From: Erythrobacter sp.
Lineage (GTDB): Bacteria; Pseudomonadota; Alphaproteobacteria; Sphingomonadales; Sphingomonadaceae
Direction: 5' to 3'
Length of the DNA stretch: 5,566 bases
Assembly (NCBI GenBank): GCA_003483125.1
Contig: DMWU01000020.1
Span: 1 to 5,566 of the forward strand
Shown here: piece after piece, positions 1-5,566 of the stretch
Layout of the letters: each line of letters starts with the position of its first letter
How positions within the stretch are numbered: the stretch's first letter is position 1
Notes under the pieces: model-generated
Told to the model about the DNA's origin: nothing
Seen by the model: the letters and a program-made list of their open reading frames with translations, nothing else
Database searches by the model: none
Program-made: the position numbers and the translations under genes

Positions 1-939
1 GGCTCGATCCGCCAGCCTGCCGCGCTAACCGGCATCACCGGTATCAAGCCGACCTATGGTCGCTGCAGCCGATGGGGCGTTGTCGCTTTTGCCTCTTCGC
101 TAGACCAGGCAGGGCCGATGGCGCGCAGCGTCGAAGATTGCGCAATCATGCTTGAAGCCATGGCAGGCTTTGACCCCAAGGATTCGACCTCGCTGCAGAT
201 GGATGTGCCCGAATGGAGTGCGGGCCTCTCTGCGGATCTCAAGGGCAAGAAAGTGGGCATTCCCCGCGAATATCGCGTTGAAGGCATGGACCCGCAAATC
301 GACGCACTGTGGCAGCGCGGCATTGAATGGGTGAAGGATGCTGGGGCTGAGGTCGTCGACATCAGCCTGCCACATTCGAAATATGCGCTCGCCGCCTATT
401 ATATCGTCGCTCCTGCCGAGGCGTCGTCCAACCTGGCACGCTATGATGGTGTGCGTTACGGCCTGCGCGAACTGCCCGATGGGGCGGGGCTGCAAGATAT
501 GTATGCTGAAACGCGCGAGGCCGGTTTCGGAGACGAAGTGAAGCGCCGTATCCTGATCGGCACCTATGTGCTCAGCGCGGGATTCTACGATGCCTATTAC
601 AACCAGGCGCAAAAGGTCCGCACGCTTATTTCGCAGGATTTTGAGCGGGCATGGGGCGAATGCGATGTAATCCTGACGCCGACTGCTCCTAATTCGGCCT
701 TTGCCTTGGGTGAGAAGCTGGACGATCCGCTCGCCATGTATCTCAATGACGTTTTCACCGTGCCAGCTAGCCTGGCCGGCTTGCCGGGGATGAGCGTACC
801 TGCGGGTCTGGATGGTCACAGGTTGCCATTGGGATTGCAGGTGATCGGCAAGGCATTTGACGAGCAGGGTGTGCTTAATGCTGGCCTCGCATTGGAACAG
901 CGCGCGGGCTTTGACGCAAGACCGGAGAAATGGTGGTGA
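1..939 (+). CDS. gatA: Aspartyl/glutamyl-tRNA amidotransferase subunit A (5'-truncated by window edge)
   Basis: GatA is the glutaminase subunit of the cytoplasmic GatCAB complex. It releases ammonia from glutamine, and GatB uses the ammonia to amidate Glu-tRNA(Gln) or Asp-tRNA(Asn). The reading frame is open from base 1, so 312 C-terminal residues are present of a family length near 490. The first codons read G-S-I-R-Q-P-A, the end of the amidase signature. By comparison with S. aureus GatA, the serine at bases 4-6 is the acyl-enzyme nucleophile (Ser178 there). The catalytic Lys and the cis-Ser lie upstream, outside the window. Further GatA-typical blocks are [22 protein letters not shown] (split: Y-Y-I-V-A-P and [11 protein letters not shown]), the [10 protein letters not shown] segment, DVILTPTAP, the [10 protein letters not shown] stretch, and the C-terminal ARPEKWW. 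The stop codon overlaps the start of gatB, which implies translational coupling. Identification is near certain; only the 5' end is unknown. Confidence 0.97.
   Translation, partial: GSIRQPAALTGITGIKPTYGRCSRWGVVAFASSLDQAGPMARSVEDCAIMLEAMAGFDPKDSTSLQMDVPEWSAGLSADLKGKKVGIPREYRVEGMDPQIDALWQRGIEWVKDAGAEVVDISLPHSKYALAAYYIVAPAEASSNLARYDGVRYGLRELPDGAGLQDMYAETREAGFGDEVKRRILIGTYVLSAGFYDAYYNQAQKVRTLISQDFERAWGECDVILTPTAPNSAFALGEKLDDPLAMYLNDVFTVPASLAGLPGMSVPAGLDGHRLPLGLQVIGKAFDEQGVLNAGLALEQRAGFDARPEKWW
924..928 (+). promoter_or_regulatory. Shine-Dalgarno site that decides the gatB start
   Basis: GGAGA lies inside the last codons of gatA. It is 8 bases (928-935) upstream of GTG at 936 if measured from the last G of GGAG, but only 2 bases upstream of ATG at 930, which is too close for normal initiation. 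This favours GTG 936 as the gatB start. Confidence 0.65.
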
Positions 940-2432
940 GTAACTATCGCATTCAAGGCGCAACGGGCGAGTGGGAGGTCGTGATCGGCCTTGAAGTCCA
1001 TGCGCAGGTCACCAGCAATGCTAAGCTGTTCAGCGGCGCCTCTACCGAATTCGGGGCAGAGCCCAACGCGCAAGTCTCGTTGGTCGTCGCGGCCATGCCC
1101 GGCATGCTGCCTGTGCCCAATCGCGAATGCATCCGGCAGGCGGTGCGCACCGGCATGGCGCTTGAGGCGCAGATCAACAAATGGTCTCGCTTTGACCGCA
1201 AGAATTACTTCTATGCCGACCTTCCGCAGGGCTACCAGATCTCGCAGCTATACCACCCGTTGGTGGGCGAAGGTCAGTTGACCATCGAAAGGGATGAGAA
1301 GGCCGGGATCAAGGAAGACAAGGTTATCGGTATCGAACGCATCCACGTCGAGCAGGATGCCGGCAAGCTGATGCACGACCAGCACCCCACTATGTCTTAT
1401 GTCGATCTCAATCGCTGCGGCGTAGCGCTGATGGAAATCGTTAGCCGCCCCGATATGCGTTCGCCGGCTGAGGCGGGCGCTTATGTCCGTAAGTTGCGCA
1501 GCATATTGCGCTATGTCGGATCGTGCGACGGCAATATGGAAGAGGGCTCAATGCGGGCTGACGTGAATGTCAGCGTTCGCAAACCCGGCGACGAATTTGG
1601 TACGCGTACAGAAACAAAGAATGTCAATTCGGTCCGCTTTGTCATGCAGGTGATCGAACATGAGGCAAACCGCCAGGTCGACCTGGTCGAAGCCGGCGGC
1701 GAGGTGGTGCAGGAGACCCGACTGTTCGATCCCAATAGCGGCACTACGCGGAGCATGCGCTCGAAAGAAGATGCGCATGATTACCGATATTTCCCCGACC
1801 CCGACCTGCTTCCGCTAGAATTGGAAGACAGCTTCCTTGAGGAATGTCGTGCAAGCCTTCCCGAACTGCCCGATGCCAAGCGCGCGCGCTATATCAATGA
1901 GCTAGGGCTGAGCGACTATAATGCTGCAACGCTGACAGCGGAGGTTGAGGCCTTTGCCCGTTTCGAGATACTTTTGGCAGAGGTGGCCAAGGCGCTAGGC
2001 AAGGATGAGCGCAAGGTCGCAACTCAAGTCGCAAACTGGTCACTCTCAGTTGCGCCAGGTGTGATCAATGCGCTGGGTGATGAGGCAGATGCTTCCAATG
2101 CCACAGCGGCGCGTCAGGCAGTGATCCTTGAGATGCAGGCTGCCGGTGAGATCAGCGGCGGTCAGGCCAAGGAAATCTTCGAGATCGTGCTTAAGACTGG
2201 TCGCGAACCTGACGAGGTCGCCGAAACCGAAGGCTTGAAACAGGTCAGCGATACTGGCGCCATCGAAGCTGCGATCGACGATATCATCGCCAATAATGGC
2301 GACAAGGTTGAGGAGTATCGCGGCGGCAAGGAGAAACTGTTTGGCTTCTTTGTCGGCCAGACGATGAAGGCCATGCAGGGCAAGGCCAATCCGCAGGTCG
2401 TGAACCAGATCCTTAAGGACAAACTGATTTAG
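936..2432 (+). CDS. gatB: Aspartyl/glutamyl-tRNA amidotransferase subunit B
   Basis: GatB is the tRNA-binding and kinase subunit of GatCAB. It phosphorylates the Glu or Asp carried by the misacylated tRNA using ATP, then amidates it with ammonia from GatA. With GTG 936 as start the protein has 498 residues, normal for the family. Visible motifs are IGLEVHAQ at residues 17-24 (Glu20 corresponds to the active-site Glu10 of S. aureus GatB), [27 protein letters not shown] at 137-144, and the family signature beginning D-L-N-R-C-G at 157-162 and ending in MEIVSRPD. Then come [17 protein letters not shown], the KNVNSVRF block and [14 protein letters not shown]. The last ~150 residues are the helical and YqeY-like tRNA-binding tail. 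In the signature, Ala replaces the usual Pro (GVAL for GVPL); I recall this as common in alphaproteobacteria, so it is not a defect. The start overlaps the gatA stop in a GTGA arrangement. An alternative start is ATG 930, adding two residues. Confidence 0.96.
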   Translation: MSNYRIQGATGEWEVVIGLEVHAQVTSNAKLFSGASTEFGAEPNAQVSLVVAAMPGMLPVPNRECIRQAVRTGMALEAQINKWSRFDRKNYFYADLPQGYQISQLYHPLVGEGQLTIERDEKAGIKEDKVIGIERIHVEQDAGKLMHDQHPTMSYVDLNRCGVALMEIVSRPDMRSPAEAGAYVRKLRSILRYVGSCDGNMEEGSMRADVNVSVRKPGDEFGTRTETKNVNSVRFVMQVIEHEANRQVDLVEAGGEVVQETRLFDPNSGTTRSMRSKEDAHDYRYFPDPDLLPLELEDSFLEECRASLPELPDAKRARYINELGLSDYNAATLTAEVEAFARFEILLAEVAKALGKDERKVATQVANWSLSVAPGVINALGDEADASNATAARQAVILEMQAAGEISGGQAKEIFEIVLKTGREPDEVAETEGLKQVSDTGAIEAAIDDIIANNGDKVEEYRGGKEKLFGFFVGQTMKAMQGKANPQVVNQILKDKLI

Positions 2433-2464
2433 AGGTAGTCTGCAAGGTAAATCATATCATGGCC

Positions 2465-2513
2465 TTGGTTAGCATAATGCAAGATCAGACCGGATATTAT
2501 CAATACTAACCAA
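2465..2513. repeat. Inverted repeat, extended stem
   Basis: TTGGTTAG at 2465-2472 is perfectly complementary to CTAACCAA at 2506-2513. Inside it, ATAAT at 2474-2478 pairs with ATTAT at 2496-2500. Together these give an 8-bp plus 5-bp stem separated by an asymmetric bulge, with a 17-base loop. It lies 32 bases after the gatB stop. It could be an mRNA hairpin at the 3' end of the gat transcript or a protein-binding dyad; function is unknown. Confidence 0.5.
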
Positions 2514-2525
2514 TCGTTTAAAGAT

Positions 2526-2586
2526 CCTACGGACTAGTAGGTTGGTGCTATTTTACCAAGAACCGGATCTACCTATCAGTTGGTAG
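2526..2586. repeat. Cluster of three short dyads
   Basis: Three 5-bp perfect dyads follow one another: CCTAC 2526-2530 with GTAGG 2537-2541, TTGGT 2542-2546 with ACCAA 2555-2559, and CTACC 2569-2573 with GGTAG 2582-2586. The arms are variants of the same words, so alternative pairings are possible, for example with GGTAG at 2434-2438. Five-bp dyads are individually weak; only the clustering is notable. Confidence 0.35.
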
Positions 2587-2600
2587 TTAGATGCGTCGTT

Positions 2601-2690
2601 GGCTCATTTTTTGCTGATGTGTAGACGTGAAACGAAAGAAAGAGGCCGCCGGATCGCTCCGGCGGCCTCCCTGTTATCTGTAAATGAGCC
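2601..2690. repeat. 9-bp inverted repeat enclosing the terminator hairpin
   Basis: GGCTCATTT at 2601-2609 is the exact reverse complement of AAATGAGCC at 2682-2690. The pair encloses the strong hairpin at 2642-2669, giving a nested dyad centred near the junction of the two convergent genes. In RNA it could form a long outer stem. It may be fortuitous. Confidence 0.5.
2632..2669 (-). terminator. Rho-independent terminator of the small minus-strand gene
   Basis: A perfect 12-bp GC-rich stem (arms 2642-2653 and 2658-2669) has a 4-base loop. Read on the minus strand it is followed directly by TTTCTTTCGTTT, a good U-rich tail, and it sits 27 bases past the stop of the 100-residue gene. On the plus strand the stem is followed by CCTGTTATCTG, a poor tail. 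Termination is therefore expected mainly for minus-strand transcripts, although the stem could also slow transcription coming from gatB. Confidence 0.88.
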
Positions 2691-2696
2691 TGCGGA

Positions 2697-2999
2697 TTAG
2701 CCTGTCTTTGTGCCGCTCATTGCCATGCTTCCGAATGCACCGGCATTGACACTGCCCGTCAGCGTATCACCATCGATAGTTGCTGAGCCTTCCAGCTTCA
2801 TCGGCATGGGGACGGTCATGTTCATGACCCAGGTAAGAGTGTTGCCATCGACCTTGCCATCTTCGACATCCATGGAACCCTGTGCGCCAACATTGGAGCC
2901 CGTAAAAGTACCGTCGCCGGCATCAACAACAGTGAAGGTGCTCTTCTGGTCGCCCATTGGGGTTTTGGTGACGCAATCGTAAGTGCCGCTAAGTGACAT
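2697..2999 (-). CDS. Conserved-looking hypothetical small beta-rich protein with internal repeat
   Basis: This encodes a 100-residue protein of unknown function. It has no signal peptide, no membrane segment and a single Cys (residue 9). The composition is rich in Gly, Thr, Ser, Met and Asp. The opening G-T-Y-D-C-V-T-K-T-P-M-G and alternating polar/hydrophobic pattern suggest antiparallel beta strands. An internal repeat is visible: TFTGSNVGAQGSM (31-43) matches TLTGSVNAGAFGSM (79-92) with one residue inserted, and a third DG-x-T-L-T motif lies at 51-56. The pattern recalls small beta domains (T-P-M-G, then D-G-x-x-L-T-G-x-V repeats) that I remember as stand-alone proteins or at the C-termini of some exported hydrolases; this is a resemblance only. 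ATG 2999 is preceded by a strong AAGAGGAG ribosome site (AGGAG at 3006-3010, spacing 6). It lies 62 bases downstream of the acylase on the same strand with no evident terminator between, so co-transcription is possible. A clear terminator follows it, supporting a real gene. Confidence 0.8.
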   Translation of the reverse strand: MSLSGTYDCVTKTPMGDQKSTFTVVDAGDGTFTGSNVGAQGSMDVEDGKVDGNTLTWVMNMTVPMPMKLEGSATIDGDTLTGSVNAGAFGSMAMSGTKTG

Positions 3000-3005
3000 T
3001 GTATT

Positions 3006-3013
3006 CTCCTCTT
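3006..3013 (-). promoter_or_regulatory. Strong ribosome binding site of the small gene
   Basis: On the minus strand AAGAGGAG ends 6 bases before ATG 2999. It is close to the anti-Shine-Dalgarno complement and stronger than the sites of the other genes here, suggesting efficient translation of the 100-residue protein. Confidence 0.75.
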
Positions 3014-3061
3014 AAATCCTCAATTGCCCGGTTTGTTACGACCAGAACATTTACACTGATG

Positions 3062-5221
3062 TCAGTTGGACTCAACCACATATCGCCGCTTTGCATTGGT
3101 CAACGCATCTTTGCGCCAGAAATTCACCGGCTTCAGCTTTCCATCGACATATAGCTGCATCTGGTCAGTGTGATGCGGGCTGTAGGGTCGCGTCGTTGCA
3201 GAGCCAAACGGTTGCACCGATTGCGAGCGTACCGGTGAGCCCGGCTCCCACTCAACAAATTGTATGAAGCTGTCGCCATGAACGAGTGACAGGCGGCCAT
3301 CTTCCTCGACATCCCAGAATGTGGCTGCGCGCAAAGTGTCGCTGCCGCCAATCAATGGCAGGTCCACGCGCTTCTCGCCTTCACCCTGCCGCAAACGCAG
3401 TAAGTCGCTTAGCGGAACGTCAAGTCGTCCGAAATGTTCCATCAGGTGGTTGGAGGCATCTTGCAGCAACTCTCGTGGATCGGGCAGATCGCGGCCATTA
3501 TAGCTTTCGCTCATCGGCCTGCGCAGGACCAGTATCGCCAGCGCATCTCCTGTACCCTGATCGTCAGCCTTAAGATCCCATTCTCCCATCAGGCGCTGTG
3601 CTTCGGCCAAATTTGGGTCGCCGGAAAGATCCAATGCAGCGATGCCATCCAATACTTCGCCGACATAGCCGTTCCGCTCATACCCCGTGTCATATTTGAC
3701 CTGTTCCAGCAGTTCGCGCCCGATTGGTCCCTCTATTGCAGAGAGCAATGCAGAGGCTCGCGCGGCGCGATTGGTCATCTTCAGTTCGACACCCATTTCG
3801 GGCGATACGCTGTCAGGCGAAAGATTGCTCTCAGGGCCGGCCGCAACGAAAGGGTTATTGTTTGCGTTAAAAAGATAGCCCGATCGCGGGTTGAGATATT
3901 GGGGCAGCGCCTCGAAATCGACCAGGCTTTGCCAGATTAGGCTCGAATCCGTGCCGGGCAGGATATTGCACCAATCGGGGCCAGCCTGCCGCTGAGGAAT
4001 CGCGGCATTATATATATAGGCAATATTGCCCGCCTCATCCGCATAGATGAAATTGGTGGAAGGTATGTCGAGCCGGGCAATTTGGTCGCGCCATTCCTCC
4101 CAAGTCGTAGCCTTGTTGATGCGGTAGTAGGCATCGAGTTGGGCGATCGAATCCATTCCGCCATAACGGAAGGCAAAGGCACCTTCCTGATTGATGATCA
4201 CCGGGCCATGTGCGCTGCGATAGACATCGCGCCAGATAGGCAGGATGACTGGGCCGAATTTCACGGGTAGCGTGATCGAGCTAGTCTCAAGATCATGCCA
4301 CTCGCCATCCAGCAGATACCTGGTGCCGCTTTCGTCAAGCTCGAGTTTATAGACGTCGATCATGTCCGGCATGTTGACCGTATTGGTCCAGCCAAGGTGC
4401 CGATTATGGCCAAGGAAGGGATAAGGGCTGCCCGGGAAGGTCGCCCCGGCAAAGTGCCAACCTTCGCCGCTTTCAACCACAAGCTCATACCAGGCGACCC
4501 CGCCGCGCAGCGGCTGGTGCGAGTTGGAAACCAGACGCGTCACTCCGTCGCCTGATCGTTCAGGAGAAATGGCAAAGGCATTGGAGCCAAGCGTTTCGGA
4601 TTCCTCCTCGGTCGGCAATGGTGTGTTCAATCCCGGGCCAGGGTCAGCGCTGGGCACCTCATCTCTGGCGAGCGGCCCGACGACACGATTGAGGCCGAAG
4701 AAGAATGGCTGCCGCAGCGCGAAACCAGCAGCGATATCCTCCCCCTCGACAGGGAAGAGGTTGTCCAGTTTGATCTCGTCAGGATTTTCGCGTGCATATT
4801 GGTTGAGCCCAACGGCATAGGCATCGATAACCGCACGGGTATCGGCGGGTAACGAGCCGTAATCTCGCTCAGCCGTCTGCCGCGCGCCGAGCAGGTGATA
4901 AACATAGTCGAAGGTCGCTCCCGCCTCGCCTGCAATCGCACCATATCGCCCGCGCGACATGGCAATCACATCCTGAAGGGTAGAGAAATCATCCTCCGCA
5001 TGGGCAATGGCGATACCAAAGGCGGCATCGGCATCTGTCTCTCCATATATATGCGGCACGCCATAGTCGTCCCGGATAATCTCGGCACTGTATTCGCGCG
5101 TTTGCGAAGCCGAATTGGCCCCTTGCGCCATGAACGGTTCCCATGTCGCAAGCGCCACAAATGCCAGAACAAGGATGAAGATCAGGGCGAGACCCAGCCG
5201 GGACGACATTTTGCGGATCAC
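3062..5221 (-). CDS. Penicillin acylase family (S45) Ntn-hydrolase, exported, AHL/aculeacin-acylase-like
   Basis: This is a 719-residue precursor of a self-processing amidohydrolase that cleaves an acyl group from an amide. Residues ~9-26 form a hydrophobic segment after basic residues, so it is a signal peptide or N-terminal anchor directing the enzyme to the periplasm. The alpha chain follows, with the family block DDYGVPHIYG (51-60) and AIAHAEDDFSTLQDV (71-85). The autoprocessing site is Gly212-Ser213 in TLGSNAFAI; Ser213 would be the beta-chain N-terminal nucleophile. Counting Ser213 as beta1, His235 (SNSHQP) falls at beta23 and Val282 (WTNTVN) at beta70, as His23 and Val70 do in PvdQ. 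Penicillin G acylase has Gln23 and Ala69. The conserved Asn (beta269 in PvdQ) is probably N484 in KMTNRAARA. Near the C-terminus are GDSFIQFVEWEP and SPHHTDQ. The start is GTG 5221, chosen for its ribosome site; the first ATG (5209) has none at proper distance. Family assignment is firm, but the substrate (AHL, lipopeptide, beta-lactam or other amide) cannot be read from sequence. Confidence 0.93.
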   Translation of the reverse strand: MIRKMSSRLGLALIFILVLAFVALATWEPFMAQGANSASQTREYSAEIIRDDYGVPHIYGETDADAAFGIAIAHAEDDFSTLQDVIAMSRGRYGAIAGEAGATFDYVYHLLGARQTAERDYGSLPADTRAVIDAYAVGLNQYARENPDEIKLDNLFPVEGEDIAAGFALRQPFFFGLNRVVGPLARDEVPSADPGPGLNTPLPTEEESETLGSNAFAISPERSGDGVTRLVSNSHQPLRGGVAWYELVVESGEGWHFAGATFPGSPYPFLGHNRHLGWTNTVNMPDMIDVYKLELDESGTRYLLDGEWHDLETSSITLPVKFGPVILPIWRDVYRSAHGPVIINQEGAFAFRYGGMDSIAQLDAYYRINKATTWEEWRDQIARLDIPSTNFIYADEAGNIAYIYNAAIPQRQAGPDWCNILPGTDSSLIWQSLVDFEALPQYLNPRSGYLFNANNNPFVAAGPESNLSPDSVSPEMGVELKMTNRAARASALLSAIEGPIGRELLEQVKYDTGYERNGYVGEVLDGIAALDLSGDPNLAEAQRLMGEWDLKADDQGTGDALAILVLRRPMSESYNGRDLPDPRELLQDASNHLMEHFGRLDVPLSDLLRLRQGEGEKRVDLPLIGGSDTLRAATFWDVEEDGRLSLVHGDSFIQFVEWEPGSPVRSQSVQPFGSATTRPYSPHHTDQMQLYVDGKLKPVNFWRKDALTNAKRRYVVESN

Positions 5222-5227
5222 TATATA

Positions 5228-5233
5228 CCTCTC
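5228..5233 (-). promoter_or_regulatory. Ribosome binding site deciding the acylase GTG start
   Basis: On the minus strand GAGAGG ends 6 bases before GTG 5221. It is 18 bases from ATG 5209, too far for initiation there, so GTG is preferred. The same word GAGAGG serves the divergent gene. Confidence 0.65.
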
Positions 5234-5250
5234 GTCGAATTCTTGATTGA

Positions 5251-5279
5251 AGATTGCGCAAGCCTTAGGCCAAGGTCAA
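5251..5279 (-). promoter_or_regulatory. Possible sigma70-type promoter of the acylase gene
   Basis: On the minus strand TTGACC (5279-5274) resembles a -35 box. CAATCT (5256-5251) follows after 17 bases as a weak -10 box, or AATCTT after 18. Transcription would start near 5244 and leave a leader of about 23 bases with the ribosome site. The -35 is good and the -10 is poor, so this is a tentative call. Confidence 0.35.
5254..5270. promoter_or_regulatory. Adjacent palindromes in the divergent promoter region, possible operator
   Basis: TTGCGCAA (5254-5261) is a perfect 8-base palindrome. It is followed at once by GCCTTAGGC (5262-5270), with arms GCCT/AGGC. They lie midway between the two divergent start codons and overlap the proposed acylase promoter, which is where a shared regulator would bind. 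No regulator family is recognised, and short palindromes also arise by chance. Confidence 0.3.
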
Positions 5280-5295
5280 CCAAATGATCCCATTC

Positions 5296-5301
5296 GAGAG
5301 G
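5296..5301 (+). promoter_or_regulatory. Ribosome binding site pointing to an ATT start codon
   Basis: GAGAGG lies 7 bases (5302-5308) upstream of ATT 5309. No ATG, GTG or TTG occurs in this frame between the in-frame TGA at 5285-5287 and ATG 5381, so the site has no standard start codon to serve except through ATT. Confidence 0.6.
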
Positions 5302-5308
5302 CAAGACC

Positions 5309-5566
5309 ATTACTAAACTTAACAAGATTGTCGCCCTGCCGCTGGCGCTGACGCTGGCAGTATCTGTTTCCCCTGCTGCCATGGCCCAAGAAGTACTTGG
5401 CTCGGGAATTGTTCCTTCTGTTGCAGAGAACAGCTCTGAAAGATCGGTGGGCTTTGCGACCCAGATCGCTGATGGCGCCTCGCTGGTTGTCGTGATGACG
5501 AGTGCAGAGATTGACCGCTCGCTTCCATTTGATCGGAGCGGCCGCGCGAGCATTGCCGCTGCCATT
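5309..5566 (+). CDS. Exported protein, probable secreted leucyl aminopeptidase (M17) N-terminus, 3'-truncated by window edge
   Basis: Eighty-six residues are visible. Read from ATT 5309 (initiator Met), the N-terminus is M-T-K-L-N-K, then a hydrophobic stretch (residues ~7-20), then S-P-A-A-M-A with an A-x-A signal peptidase site after residue 26, followed by QEVLGSG. This is a textbook Sec signal peptide. The mature part contains VGFATQIADGASLVVVMTS and RSGRASIAAAI. It recalls the poorly conserved N-terminal domain of secreted sphingomonad leucyl aminopeptidases (peptidase family M17); this match is from memory and the metal-binding catalytic domain lies outside the window. The only ATG in frame near the start is residue 25 (5381), one residue before the cleavage site, which would delete the export signal. 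A ribosome site is correctly placed for ATT. The gene is divergent from the acylase, 87 bases apart. Certainty is good for a coding, exported protein and moderate for the peptidase assignment. Confidence 0.6.
   Translation, partial: MTKLNKIVALPLALTLAVSVSPAAMAQEVLGSGIVPSVAENSSERSVGFATQIADGASLVVVMTSAEIDRSLPFDRSGRASIAAAI

Larger units (their letters stand above)
2433..2640. other. AT-richer convergent intergenic region with several dyads
   Basis: No credible gene is seen here. The stretch is clearly richer in A and T than the flanking genes. It carries a series of inverted repeats (2465-2513, 2526-2541, 2542-2559, 2569-2586), a 7-base direct repeat ACCGGAT at 2489-2495 and 2562-2568, and a run of six T at 2607-2612. 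No GC-rich stem directly precedes that T run, so it is not a classical terminator for gatB. The region might be a structured 3' UTR or a small RNA, but nothing proves transcription. Confidence 0.5.

Noticed and set aside
100..963. Long open frame (287 codons) on the minus strand opposite gatA
   Set aside because: It runs fully antisense to a clearly conserved gatA, its translation shows no recognisable domain, and such frames are expected opposite GC-rich codon usage.
2481..2560. Possible 40-base tandem repeat starting with AAGATC at 2481 and 2521
   Set aside because: Beyond the first six bases the two 40-base units do not align.
2569..2586. CTACC-N8-GGTAG as a lux/las-type quorum-sensing box near the acylase
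   Set aside because: The spacing is 18 bases overall rather than the 16 of the CT-N12-AG las/rhl pattern, the inner positions do not match, and it lies at a convergent gene end rather than a promoter.
2607..2612. T6 run as a gatB terminator
   Set aside because: No GC-rich stem directly precedes it on the plus strand; the nearby dyads end 20 bases upstream and are weak.
3434..3940. 168-codon plus-strand open frame inside the acylase gene
   Set aside because: It is antisense to the conserved acylase coding sequence, with no ribosome site considered convincing and no recognisable motif.
5249..5261. 13-base word GAAGATTGCGCAA shared with gatA (133-145)
   Set aside because: One 13-base coincidence in about 5.5 kb is not improbable, and the gatA copy is coding sequence explained by conserved protein.
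4895..5287. 130-codon plus-strand open frame over the acylase start and promoter region
   Set aside because: Most of it is antisense to the acylase signal peptide and alpha chain; the translation looks like out-of-frame sequence.
5221..5565. 114-codon minus-strand open frame opposite the right-hand exported protein
   Set aside because: The plus strand encodes a convincing signal peptide and mature N-terminus, so the minus-strand frame is a shadow.

Overview
The window looks like an ordinary chromosomal stretch of an alphaproteobacterium, most likely a sphingomonad (Sphingomonadales, Erythrobacter-like). The evidence is the moderately high GC of the genes, the tightly packed gatA-gatB pair, the GatB N-terminus ([25 protein letters not shown]), and a long periplasmic penicillin-acylase-family protein. 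This placement comes from remembered protein resemblance, not from a search.

Left part (1-2432, + strand): the C-terminal two thirds of gatA, cut by the window edge almost exactly at the catalytic nucleophile, followed by complete gatB. The two genes overlap by four bases. They encode two of the three subunits of the GatCAB amidotransferase, which makes Gln-tRNA(Gln) and/or Asn-tRNA(Asn) from the misacylated precursors. gatC is not in the window.

Middle part (2433-3061): a visibly AT-richer convergent intergenic region with several dyads and one strong Rho-independent hairpin. Next comes a small minus-strand gene for a 100-residue beta-rich protein of unknown function with an internal repeat.

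Right part (3062-5566): a 719-residue secreted or membrane-anchored Ntn-hydrolase of the penicillin acylase (S45) family on the minus strand. Its active-site residues resemble those of acyl-homoserine-lactone/aculeacin-type acylases. Divergent from it, after only 87 bases, is the start of an exported protein that resembles secreted sphingomonad leucyl aminopeptidases (M17); it is cut by the right edge. This last gene appears to start with the rare codon ATT, so a standard gene caller would lose its signal peptide.

The left half serves translation. The right half looks like exported amide/peptide hydrolysis: the acylase removes acyl groups from amides and the putative aminopeptidase trims peptides. 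No mobile element, CRISPR array, tRNA, rRNA or phage gene was seen. The points that most merit checking are the ATT start, the small repeat-containing protein beside the acylase, and the dyad-rich intergenic stretch; nothing here is clearly a new multi-gene system.
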